Part shown: piece after piece, positions 4,433 to 16,000 of the stretch
Position numbering within the stretch: the first letter of the stretch is position 1
How the letters are laid out: each line of letters begins with the position of its first letter
Assembly: GCA_934533005.1 (NCBI GenBank)
Contig: CAKTBC010000019.1
Coordinates: 1 to 24,975, forward strand
Direction: 5' to 3'
Length of the DNA: 24,975 nucleotides
Source: an uncultured Oscillospiraceae bacterium
GTDB taxonomy: Bacteria; Bacillota; Clostridia; Oscillospirales; Oscillospiraceae
The notes under the pieces: generated by a model
Seen by the model: only the letters and a program-made list of their open reading frames with translations
Told to the model about the DNA's origin: nothing
Database searches by the model: none
Position numbers and translations under genes: made by a program

Positions 4433-6979
4433 TTAGTGCTTGGCTTCTTCCTTGTCCTCTTTCTTGCGCTTGGCAAGGATGAACCAGGTCACGCCGCCCA
4501 CTACGACGACGCCGATAGCGACCCAGACTCCGGCCGGAACGCCGGTGGACTCGAGAACGGCGATCTCCTCCGTTTTGGTCTCGCCGCAGGTCTTGCAGGT
4601 GATCACCATTTCGCCGGTCTCCTTCTTCGTCGGCTCCTTCGTCACGGTGCCCTCGTCCCAATCGTGGCCGAGCGCCGGGATGGTCTCGGTTTTGGTTTCG
4701 GTGCAGCCGGTGTTGGTGCAGGAGATCGTCTTGACGCCTTCCGCGGTGCAGGTCGGCTCGGTCGTTACCTTGCCGTCATCCCACTTGTGGCCGAGCGCCT
4801 TGATGGTTTCGGTCTTGGTCTCCTTGCAGCCCGCGTTCGTGCAGGAGACGGTCTTGGTGCCTTCCTTCGTGCAGGTCGGCTCGGTCGTCACCTTGCCGTT
4901 ATCCCACTTGTGGCCGGTCGCCGGGATCGCCTTCGTGGTCGCAGCGCCGCAGCCGCGGGTGCAGCTCACGGTCTCAACGCCCGGTTTCGTGCAGGTCGCG
5001 GCAGTGGTCACCTTGCCGTTGCCCCAGCTGTGGCCGAGCGCCGGAATGGCAACGGTATCTGTAACGCCGCAGCCCTCACGCTGGCAGGCGACCTTCTTCG
5101 AGCCTTCCGCGGTGCAGGTCGCCGCCTTGGTCACTTCCACGTCCTTCCAGCTATGGCCGAGCGCCTTCACGGTCTCCGTCTTGGTCTCCTTGCAGCCCGT
5201 GTTCGTGCAGGCGAACGTCTTCGTTCCGGTTTCGGTGCAGGTCGGCGCCTTCGTCACGGTGCCGCTGTTCCACTTGTGGCCGGTCGCGGCGACGGCTTCG
5301 GTCTTGGTCTCAGTGCAGCCGCTGTTGGTGCACTTGAAGGTCTTGACGCCCTTCTCGGTGCAGGTCGGGGCGGTCGTGATCGTGCCGTTATCCCACTTGT
5401 GGCCGAGCGCAGCAACTTCCTCGGTCTTGGTCTCTTTGCAGCCGGAGTTCGTGCACTTGTAGGTTTTGACGCCCTTCTCGGTACAGGTCGGGTCAGTCGT
5501 CACGGTGCCGTTGTCCCACTTGTGGCCGGTCGCGGCAATGTCCTCGGTCTTGATCTCGGTGCAGCCGGTGTTGGTGCACTTGTAGGTCTTGACGCCCTTC
5601 TCGGTACAGGTCGGGGCAGTCGTCACGGTGCCGTTATCCCACTTGTGGCCGGTCGCGGCAACTTCTTTGGTTTCCTTGTAGTCGCAGCGCTTGCAGCTGC
5701 GGGTCTGTTCGCCCTTCTCGGTGCAGGTCGGAGCTTTTGTCTCCGTCCACGCGCCCAGGTCATGCCCGAGCTTGGCAACCGCTCTCGTTTCCTTTACGCC
5801 GCAGCCCGCGCGCTGGCAGGTGCTGGTCTCTTCACCCGGTTCCGTGCAGGTCGGAGCTTTCGTCTGCGTCCACGTGCCCATCTTGTGGCCAAGCGCGGCA
5901 ACTTCTCTCGTTTCCTTGTAGTCGCAGCGCTTGCAGCTGCGGGTCTCTTCGCCCTTTGCGAGGCAGGTCGGAGCCTTGGTCTCCGTCCAAGTGCCCAGGT
6001 CATGGCCGAGCTTGGCAACCGCTCTCGTTTCCTTGTAAGTGCAGCCCGCGCGCTGGCAGGTACGGATCTCCTCGCCCTTCTCGGTGCAGGTCGGAGCTTT
6101 CGTTTCCGTCCACTCGCCCATGCTGTGGTCGAGTGCCGGGATGGTTTCAGTCTTGGTCGTATCGCAGGTCGTGCACTTGTAGGTCTTGACGCCCGTTTTG
6201 CCACAGGTCGCCGCCGTCTCTACCGTGCCGTTATCCCAGGTGTGTTTGCCAGTCGCGGCGATCTCCCGCGTTTCCTTGTGGGTGCAGCCGGTGCGCTGGC
6301 AGGTGCGGGTCTCCTCGCCCTTCGCGCCGCAGGTCGCGGCCTTCGACACCGTCCACGCGCCCATGTCGTGGCCGAGCTTGGTGATGGTCTCGGTCTTGGT
6401 CTCGGTGCAGCCGGGCTGGGTGCACTTATACACCGTGGAGCCGTTCGCATCGCACGTCGCAGGCGTGGTCGTTTCGACGACAAAGTTGTGGGTATGATCG
6501 GGAACCAGCACCTTGATGGTTCCGCCGGAAGTTCCAAAGGAAACGTTGTTCGTGTCAAAATCATAAACGTCGTCTTCCTGATAGGAAATCGAAAGTGCAT
6601 AGGTCGTACCGGGTACCGCATCGTCCGGGATTTTGAACGTGATCGTGCCAAGCGCGCCGGTTCCCGTAAAGTTTGCCTGAGCGGTATTTTCGGCCCAGCA
6701 CATATAGAACGGATTGTTCGTTGTCGGACCAAACATAGGGTTTGACATGAGGCCTTTTGTATCTGCGGACACGATCGTCAGGCGACTATCGTATTGGATT
6801 CTCAAGGCCGCATATATAATGCCGGGGTTGGCGGTCATGGATACGTTCACTGTCACAGTGTCGCCCGGGTTTCCTTCTGCCGAAGACAATGCGAACTGGC
6901 CGCCATCGGCATACGCGCCGACCGAAGCGAACGAGAACAGCATTCCTACCAGCAGAAAAACTGACAGAAGTTTTTTCAT
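4433..6979 (-). CDS. Membrane-anchored surface protein: cohesin-like domain plus sixteen Cys-rich repeats
   Basis: 848 residues. Signal peptide at 1-24 (KKLLSVFLLVGMLFSF, cleavage near AYA). A cohesin-like domain spans about 26-155: it opens with GNPGDTVTVNVSMTANPG, continues with LRIQYDSRLTIVSAD and closes with LGTITFKIPDDAVPGTTY. Sixteen tandem repeats of 39-43 residues follow (about 160-810), with the pattern GHxWxxGxVTxxPTCTExGxKxxxCxxxGCxETKTExIxALG. Most carry three cysteines; the last lacks the first one. The C-terminus is a hydrophobic segment (about 815-835) and the basic/acidic tail AKRKKEDKEEAKH. A degenerate LESTG precedes the membrane segment, but its Pro is missing. I chose ATG 6979 because GGAGG lies 11 bases upstream; an ATG six codons earlier has a weaker site. 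It follows the dockerin gene by 78 bases with no terminator, so the two are probably one operon. Role: surface display, presumably of a dockerin partner on a Cys-rich stalk. Confidence 0.82.
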   Translation of the reverse strand: MKKLLSVFLLVGMLFSFASVGAYADGGQFALSSAEGNPGDTVTVNVSMTANPGIIYAALRIQYDSRLTIVSADTKGLMSNPMFGPTTNNPFYMCWAENTAQANFTGTGALGTITFKIPDDAVPGTTYALSISYQEDDVYDFDTNNVSFGTSGGTIKVLVPDHTHNFVVETTTPATCDANGSTVYKCTQPGCTETKTETITKLGHDMGAWTVSKAATCGAKGEETRTCQRTGCTHKETREIAATGKHTWDNGTVETAATCGKTGVKTYKCTTCDTTKTETIPALDHSMGEWTETKAPTCTEKGEEIRTCQRAGCTYKETRAVAKLGHDLGTWTETKAPTCLAKGEETRSCKRCDYKETREVAALGHKMGTWTQTKAPTCTEPGEETSTCQRAGCGVKETRAVAKLGHDLGAWTETKAPTCTEKGEQTRSCKRCDYKETKEVAATGHKWDNGTVTTAPTCTEKGVKTYKCTNTGCTEIKTEDIAATGHKWDNGTVTTDPTCTEKGVKTYKCTNSGCKETKTEEVAALGHKWDNGTITTAPTCTEKGVKTFKCTNSGCTETKTEAVAATGHKWNSGTVTKAPTCTETGTKTFACTNTGCKETKTETVKALGHSWKDVEVTKAATCTAEGSKKVACQREGCGVTDTVAIPALGHSWGNGKVTTAATCTKPGVETVSCTRGCGAATTKAIPATGHKWDNGKVTTEPTCTKEGTKTVSCTNAGCKETKTETIKALGHKWDDGKVTTEPTCTAEGVKTISCTNTGCTETKTETIPALGHDWDEGTVTKEPTKKETGEMVITCKTCGETKTEEIAVLESTGVPAGVWVAIGVVVVGGVTWFILAKRKKEDKEEAKH

Positions 6980-7057
6980 CGTTTTCTTTTCCTCCATTTG
7001 CTTACTCTTTCATTATTCAATTTCCGGTTTGGCATGGCCAAGCTCGGATACTGTCCC

Positions 7058-10000
7058 TTATTTCAGCTTGACATCCCAACCGGCAAGGTAACGGCTCAAG
7101 AGCGTCACGTCCTTACCGTTTACAACCCCGTCGCCGTTCACATCGGCAGCCAGTTCATTGACTTCCACATCCCAGCCAGCCAGATGGCGGCTCAGCGCAG
7201 TAACGTCCTTGCCGTTTACCTTTCCATCACCGTTGACATCACCCGGGATACGGTCGGTTATGGTCACGGTCAGTTCGGCGTAAACGAGGGAGCCATCGGC
7301 CGCGTCGGCGCGGATGGTGATCTCGCCGGGGGTATTGCCCACCTCAAGATAGCCGTCGGGGGAAATTTCCGCGAGCTCTCCGCCGGAGACGATCGACCAG
7401 TCAGCCCACGTTACCCATGCGTTCTCCGGGAGAATTTTCGCGGTGTACTGCGCGGTGCCGCCGACGGACACGGTAGTCGCGCCGGTGATTTTGATCTCCG
7501 CGGCAGGCACGCCCTCGTTCCGCTGCGGGATGTTCTCGCCCGTCACGGTGCCGTCATAATACACCATAACCTTCTCGCCTTCGTAGGTTCCGCTGACATC
7601 GAGCGTTCCGGCCACATAGATGCTGCCGTTGTTCGTCAGAGTATACGGCGAGGGAACCGTCAGCTTCCCGTTAACGTCAATATAGAGCTCCACATTCTCC
7701 GGGATGGTGATCGAGCGGTCGAGCGTGACATCCCCCGTTACCGTCACGGAGGTCGCGCCCGCCTTGATCGCCGCTTCCAGCTCGGCAGCCGTTGCCGCTT
7801 CCGCAGACAGCGTGAAGGCCTGATTGTTGTCCACGAGCTCGCCGGTGCAGTTCCATCCGCCGACAGTGGCGCTCGCCCAGCCGTTGTTTTCAAACGTACC
7901 GGCCATGGATATCTGCGTGTCTTCCCACGCCGAGAAATCGTTGTTGTTTACCAGCGCCGCACCGGACTCAATGACAAGGCGGCCATTGGAATACATGCTG
8001 ATGCCGCCGTTGTTCGTGAGCGTTTTGCCCTGCGGCACGGTGAGCACACCGTCTTTGGCGATATGGAGATAGCAGCCGGCCGGGATCGTCAGATCATCGG
8101 AAAGCGTGATGGACGTGTCCGCCACGGCTCCTCTTACGCTTTTTACGGTATCGGCCATGGCAAACAGCGCGCGGATATCCGCTTCCGTTTCCGTCCGGGT
8201 CTCGAGCGTCACGAGCTTCCGATCCACGCCGGTCAGGTCGGTATCCAGATCGCTCCCGTTGATATCAAAATACAGATTTCCGTCCGTGCCGGACGTATAC
8301 GCACCGTAGTTGTGGAAGCTGCCCTCGTAGAACACGAAGAAGTCCCAGTTGTTCTCCAGTGTGCCGCCGGCTTCAACGGTAATGCTGCCGCCCATGAAGG
8401 AGTTGATGGTGCCGTTATTGACGATCTTGCCGCCGGACTGTACCACCGTATTCGTGCGAGAGCCGAAGAAGCCTTCCTGATCGATCGTGAGCGTAACGCC
8501 GTTCGGGATGGTGAGCGTGCCCCGATCCACGTAGAGATTGAAGCCTGCCGGAATGGTGAGATCATCCGAAAGCGTAAAGCTGCCGGCAATGTCAAACTGG
8601 CTGTCACCATTTTCGATGGCGGCGCGCAGCTGCTCTTCGATGGACGCACCCTCGATGGTCACGGTTTTTTCACCGTAGACCGCGGAGCCGTCGGTTGCGG
8701 CGGCGCGGATGGTGACCGTGCCGGTGGTGCCGTCGGCAAAGAGGTTGCCGTCGGCGTCGATTTCCGCCAGCTCTTTGCCCGCCGTGATCGACCACTTCAC
8801 CTGCTGCACCCACGCGTTCTCCGGGAGGATCTCCGCGATGTACTGCGCGCTGCCGCCGGGGAGGATGGTGTCTTCGCCGGTGACCGTGATGTTCGTGACA
8901 GGAACGCCCTCGTTCTGCTGCGGGATCTCCTCCTCGCTCGTCACCGTACCGCTTTCGTACACCAGAACCTGTCCGCCGCTGTACGTTCCGCTCACGTTGA
9001 GCGTTCCGAGCACGCTGATCTGACCAAGGCAAGTCAGCATATATTCTGCGGGGATCGTCAGCTCAACGTTCTCCTTGATGACGAGATTCACGCCCTCCGG
9101 GATAACGAGCGAGCCGTTGGCTGCGGACGTATCTGCATAGACGCTCGCCAGACTATAGAACTGCACTTCCGGAACGGCAGCCGAGCTGCCAAGCGTAATA
9201 TCCGCCGTGATTTCCACGGTGTTCGCCCCCGACTGGAGCGCCGCTTCCAGTTCTTCCTCCGTCGCCGCCCACTCAAAGAGCGCAATGCCCTGCCCGCCGT
9301 TCACAAACGTGCCGGTGCAATGCCAGCTGTCGATATGGACATATCCCCAGCCGGTGCTCTCAAGCGTTCCGGCCACAGACACTTCCGTGTCCTCCGTTGA
9401 ACCAATATAGTCGTTGTTGATCAGTGCCGCGCCGGACTCGATGACGAGACGGGCGTTCTCGATCATGTGGACATTGCCGTTGTTTGTGAGCGTTTTGCCC
9501 GCCGGGACGGTAAGAGACGACTCTCCGGCCAGCATGATGCAGCCGGTCTCCGGGATCGTAAGGTCGTCGGAGAGCGTAATGGCTGTTGTTCCGTACAGTC
9601 TCGCCGTCAGCTGCTTCACGTTTACGGAATTCTCGAGCAGCGTGCGGAGCTCCTCTTCCGTCTGCACCAGGCTTTCCACCGTCAGGAGCTTCCAGTCCAC
9701 ACCGGTCACGTCGGTCTTATAATTGCCGTCCGAGAAATACAGATCGCTTTCCTCGCCGGGCGTATACGTGCCGTAGTTATGGAAAGTGCCGCCGTAATAC
9801 AGGGAGAAGTACCAGTTATTTTCCAGCGTGCCGCCGGCTTCGACGGTGATGTCGCCGTTCGAGAAAGCACCGAGGATGCCATTGTTTATGATCTTGCCGC
9901 CGGACTGCGCCACCACGTTCGAGCACGAATAGAAGCATCCGTCCTGCGCCACCGTGAGCGTGACGCCGTTCGGGACGGTAAGCGTGCCGTACTGCACGTA

Positions 10001-13000
10001 GAGGCGGAAGCCCGCCGGGACGGTGAGATCCGCAGAGAGCGTGCAGTCGCCGTAGATCTCAAACATTTCCTCGTTGTTTTTGATGGCGGTGCGGAGCTGC
10101 TCCTCGCAGGGAACATAGTCTCCCTCGATCTTCACGGTCTTTTCGCCGTAAACACCGGTTCCGTCCATCGCCGTGGCGTGGATGGTGACCTCGCCGGTAG
10201 ATGCGCCGGCAAGGAGAATGCCATCATCGAGCATGGTCGCGAGGTCGCCGCCGGAGACGATCGACCACTCCACGCGCCCGTCCGTCGCCTCCAGCGGGAG
10301 GGTCTCGGCGCTGTACCGCGTGTGGCTGCCGGGGGACAGGGTGTCCGCGCCGGTGATCGTGATCTCCGTAACCGGCACGACCCGATCCCTGTGCGGGATA
10401 TCTTCCGGGATCAGTGTGCCGCAATCGAGCAGATCCACGGGATTGCCGCTGAATGTGCCGGTGACTTCGAGCATTCCGGCTACGGTGATCGAGCCCTCGT
10501 TCGTCAGCGTATACGGCGCGGGCACGGTCAGCTTCGTACCGAAATCGATATTGAGCTGCATATTCCCCGGAACGGTGATCGAGCGGTCGAGCGTGATGTC
10601 CGCCGTCGTTACTACAACATTCGCATTCGCGTAGCCCACGCCCGAGCGGAGCATTGCTTCCAGTTCGTCCGCCGTTGCCGCCTCGAAGAACAGCAGGAAG
10701 GTCCCGCTGTTGACGAGCTCGCCGGTGCAACTCCAGCCTGCGGCGCGGATATTCGCCCGGCCGGTGTTTTCAAACGTACCGGCCATGGATACCTGCGCGC
10801 CATCCTCCACAACAAAACTATTGTTATTTACGATCCTGGCGCCGGACGCAATGACAAGGCTGCTGGATGCTCTCCCAATATGTATCTCACCGTTATTCGT
10901 GAGTGTCGCTCCCTGCGCCACGGTGAGCGTTCCCTCCTCCTGCCGGAGAACGAAATAGTCCGGAAGGTCGAGATTGCGGGTGAGCGTGCAGTCGCCGGTG
11001 ATGGTGAACTCGCTCTTGCCGCTTTCGATGGCGGCGCGGAGCTCATCCTCAATGGTAAGCGCCGCCTCTCCGATGGTCACGGTCTTTTCGGCGTAAATGA
11101 GGGAGCCGTCGACCGCGTCGGCGCGGATGGTGACCGTGCCGGTAGTGTCACCGGCCGTAAGAACGCCGTCTGAGGTAATGGCCGCAAGGTCGCCGCCGGA
11201 GACGATCGACCATCTCACCCATGTTTCCCACACATCCTCCGGGAAGAGGCTGGCGCTGTACTGCGTGCTGCCGCCGGTGGGCACGGTGTCCGCGCCGATG
11301 ATCGTAACCTTTTCGGCCAGCACGCCCTCGGTCTTGTGCGGGATGGTGTCGGGCGTCAGCGTGCCGCCGTAATATACATGGATCTTTTTGCCGCTGAATG
11401 TTCCGTTGATCTCAAGCGTTCCGTCCACAAGGATCGTGCCGTTGTTCGTCAGGGTATATGCCTCGGGGACAACCATCTTTATGCCGGATCTGATATTGAG
11501 TTCCGTATTCTCCGAAACGGTGATCGAACGGTCAAGCGTGATATTCTCCGTTACCGTCACGGAGGTCGCGCCCGCCTTGAGTGCCGCTTCCAGCTCTTCT
11601 GCCGTTGTCACATCCGCCCGCACCGTGAAATCGCCCGCATCGTTTACAAGCGTGCCGGTGCAATTCCAGCTTCCGACAACGGTAGTCACTCTGCCGTTGT
11701 TTTCAAACGTACCGGCCACGGACACCTGCGTGCCTTCCCACGCCAGGAACGTATCGTTGTTTACCAGCGTCGCGCCGGGTTCAATAACGAGGCGGCCATT
11801 CGAGTACATATTGATGCTGCCGTCGTTTGTGAGCGTCTTGCCCTGCGGCACGGTGAGAACCCCGTTATCGCTGATCTGGAGAAAGCCTTCGGTCGGGATC
11901 GTCAGATCGTCGGAGAGCGTGATGGACGCTTCCTCCACTCTCGCCGTCACGCCTTTTACGGTTCCGATCTTGGCAAACAGAGCGCGGATATCCGCTTCCG
12001 TTTCCGTCCGGGTCGTAAGCCGCACCAGCTTCATGTCAACGCCGGTCAGGCCGGTGTCCAGATCGATCTCGCTCATATCGAAAATCAGGTCGCTGGTCTC
12101 GCCGGGCGTATAGGTGCCGTTATTATGGAAGCTGCCGCCCTCGGACACGGAGATCACCCAGTTGCTCTCCAGCGTACCGCCGTCCTCGATGGTGATGCTG
12201 CCGCCTTCGACATCAACATAAACGCCTTCCCGGATGGTGAGTGTGCCCTGCTCTATGCAGAGATGGAAGCCTGCCGGAAGGGCGAGATCGGCAGAGAGCG
12301 TTACATCGCCCATAACCGTATAATACATCTCGCCATTGGCAATGGCGGCGCGGAGCTGCTCCTCAATGGAGAGAGCCGTTCCTTCGATAGTCACGGTCTT
12401 TTCGCCGTAAACTTCGGAGCCGTCAGTCGCAGTGGCGCGGATAACGAACGTTCCAGTAGAAGTACCGGCGCGGAAAACCGGCTCGCCGGAAAAGCTTGGA
12501 ACAAAGCTCGCAAGGTCTTCGCCGGAAACAATCGACCACTCCACGCTTGTTCCCCACACGTTGTCCGGAAAAACCTCAACACTGTACGACGCACTGCCGC
12601 CGGGGAGCACGGTATCCGGGCCGTTGATCGTAACCTTTTCGGCCAGCACGCCCTCGGTCTTGTGCGGGATGCTGTCGGGCGTCAGCGTGCCGCCCTGAAA
12701 TACCTGGATCTTTTCGCCGCTGAATGTTCCGTTGATCTCAAGCGTTCCGTCCACAAGGATCGTGCCGTTGTTCGTCAGGGTATATGCCTCGGGGACAACC
12801 ATCTTTATGCCGGATCTGATATTGAGTTCCGTATTCTCCGAAACGGTGATCGAACGGTCAAGCGTGATATTCTCCGTTACCGTCACGGAGGTCGCGCCCG
12901 CCTTGAGTGCCGCTTCCAGCTCTTCTGCCGTTGTCACATCCGCCCGCACCGTGAAATCGCCCGCATCGTTTACAAGCGTGCCGGTGCAATTCCAGCTTCC

Positions 13001-16000
13001 GACAACGGTAGTCACTCTGCCGTTGTTTTCAAACGTACCGGCCACGGATACCTCCGTGCCTTTGCTCGCTTCAAAATTGCCGTTGTTCACCAGCTTTGCG
13101 TCGGAATCAATGACAAGGTGGCTATTTCCATAATAAAGCTCGATGCTGCCGTTGTTTGTGAGCGTCTTGCCCTGCGGCACAGTGAGAGTCCCATCGATCA
13201 AGTCAAGACCGCCGTTTTCCGGAATCGTCAGGTCATCGGAAAGCGTGATGGATGCTTCCTCCACGCTCGCCGTTACACTTTCTACCGCTTCCGCTTTGGC
13301 AAACAGCGCGCGGATATCCGCTTCTGTTTTCACCGCCCATTCAAGCCCCACCAGCTTCAGATCTATGCCGGTCAGGCCGGTTTCCAGATCGCTCTCGCCG
13401 ATATCAAAGTATAGGTAGCCTTTCTCTGTTCCGCGCGTATAGGTTCCGTTATTGTGGATGCTGCCGCCGCCATACACTTCGATAAACCAGTTATTTTCCA
13501 GCGTGCCATCAGCTGCAACGGTGACGCTGCCGTTGATCCAGAGCGCAGCCTGCTCGGGAATGGTGAACGTGCCCTGATCTATGTAGAGAGCAAACCCTTC
13601 CGGAATGGTGAGGCCGTTGGAGAGCGTGCAGTCGCCGGTGATGCGGAACTCGCTCTCGCCGTTGGCGATGGCAGCACGAAGCTGCTCTTCGATGGTAAGA
13701 GCCGTTCCCTCGATGGTCACGGTCTTTTCGGCGGAAGCGCCGAAGCCGTCCGTCGCGGTCGCGCGGATGGTGACCGTGCCGGGGGTATCGTTCGTCTGGA
13801 GATAGCCGCCGCCGTCAATGGTCGCAAGCTCACCGCCGGAGACGATCGACCACTCCACCGCCGTCTCCCATGCATTATCCGGAAGAATTTCCACATCGTA
13901 CTGCGTGCTGCTGCCGGGCTGCACGCTGTCCGCGCCGGTGATCGTGATCTGTTCGGCCAGCATGCCCTGCTTCTGGTGCGGGATGCTGTCAGGCGTCAGC
14001 ACAGCGTCCTGAAATACCCGAACTTTTCCGCCTTCATACGTTCCGCTGACTTCGAGTGTTCCGTACACAAAGATCGATCCGTTGTTCGTAATGGTATACG
14101 CTGTGGGAACCGTCAGCTTCACACCGGATTCGATATCGACCTGCACTTCGTCCGGAACAGTGATCGAACGGTCGAGCGTGATATCCGCCGTCACATTCAC
14201 TCTGTCCGCCGACCGGAGCGCTGTTTCCATCTCGTCCGCCGTCGTCACGTCCGCAAACAGATCGAGGTACCCGTTGTTTACGAGCGTGCCGGTGCAGTTC
14301 CAGCTTTTGACAGGAACATAGACCCATCCGGTGTTTTCAACCGTACCGGCTATGGATATCTGCACGGAATCCTCTGAATAGAATGAATAGAAATTATTGT
14401 TGTTTACCAGCTTCGCACCGGATTCAACGATCAGCCGGGCATTCGAGCACAGGGTAAAGCTGCCGTTGTTGGTAAGCGTTTTACCCTGCGGCACAGTAAG
14501 CACCGCGTTTCCGTCCATCGTGACATCGCCGTTTTCCGGGATCGTCAGATCGTCGGAAAGCGTAATCGCTGTCGATTCAAACAGTGTCGCCACCACCGAG
14601 TTCACATTTTCGGCTTCAGCAAACAGAGCGCGGATATCCGCTTCCTTTTTCACCGATCTCGTAAGCGCCACCAGCTTCAGGTCTACACCGGTCAGATCGG
14701 TATCCAGATTCCCTTCGCCGATGTCAAAATACAGATTGCCTCGCGCGCCGGGTGTATATGTACCGTTGTTATGGAAGCTTCCGCCGGAGCTCACGGAAAC
14801 GCTCAAGTTATTCTCCAAGGTGCCGCCGGACTCGACAGTGATTTTTGCGCTCATGCCGGCGCTTATGGCGCCATTATTCACAATCTTGCCGCCGGACTGG
14901 ATCACCATATCCGAAACGGCAATGTAGCCGCTCCGCTCTATCGTAAGCGTAACGCCGTCCGGAATGGTAAGCGTCCCCTGATTCCAAAAGAGGTTGAAGT
15001 TCGCGGGAACGGTGAGATTTGCAGAGAGGACACAGTCGCCGGTAATGTTGAACTGGCTGTCGCCTCTGGCAATGGCGTTGCGCAGCCGCTCCTCGACGGT
15101 AAGGCCCGAGCCTTCGATGGTCACGGTCTTCTCGCCGCAAACGCCGGAGCCGTCGGCCGCAGTGGCGCGGATGGTGACCTCGCCGCCGGCATCGCCGGCC
15201 GTGAGATTACCGTTTTCGGTAATGCTCGCAAGGTCGCCGCCGGAGACGATCGACCACGTGAGCCACGTGTCCCACGCATTCGCCGGGAGGAAGTCAGCGC
15301 CGTACCACGTGCTGCTGCCGGACTGCACAGTGTCCGGGCCATTGACCGTTATCTGCTCGATGAGCACGCCCTCTTTCTGGTGCGGAATGGTTTCGGGCAC
15401 CAGTGTGCCGGCGCTCATCACAAGGACAATGCTTTCGCCGCTGTACGTTCCGTTAATTTCGAGCGTTCCATATACGAGGATCGATCCGTTGTTCGTAACG
15501 GTATACGACGCGGGAACCGTCAGCTTCACACCGGGATTGATATTGATTTGTTTTCCTTCCGTAACGGTGATCGAACGGTCAAGCGTGATATCCGCTGTTA
15601 CCGACACGCAAGCTCCGTCCGCCTTGAGCGCCGTCTCCAGTTCGTCTGCTGTTGCCGCATCCGAAAACAGCCCGAAGTTTCCTCCATTGTTTACGAGCGT
15701 GCCGGTGCAATTCCAGCCTTCGGCATAGGCACTCGCCCATTTGGTGTTTTCAAATGTACCGGCCATGGATACCTGTGCGGACTCCCGCGCCTGGAAATCT
15801 TCGTTGTTTACCAGTTTTGCGCCGGACTCGATGACAAGGCCGCCGTCCACCACCATGGTGCCGTTATTTGTGAGCGTAATACCCTTCTGGACGGTAAGCG
15901 TTCCCTGCTCCCCTACACTGAGAAAGAAGCCTGCCGGAATGGCGAGGTTAGAGGAGAGCACGCAGTCGCCGGTGACGCCATACTCGTTTACGCTGTCATC

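Noticed and set aside
4560..6500. Regular DNA repeats as a CRISPR array
   Set aside because: The periodicity of about 120 bases matches a 40-residue protein repeat in a continuous reading frame, with no short identical repeats and unique spacers.
4382..6745. 787-residue plus-strand open frame opposite the cohesin gene
   Set aside because: It mirrors the 16 Cys-rich repeats in antisense, begins in the terminator hairpin and encodes Gly/Arg/Leu-rich low-complexity sequence.
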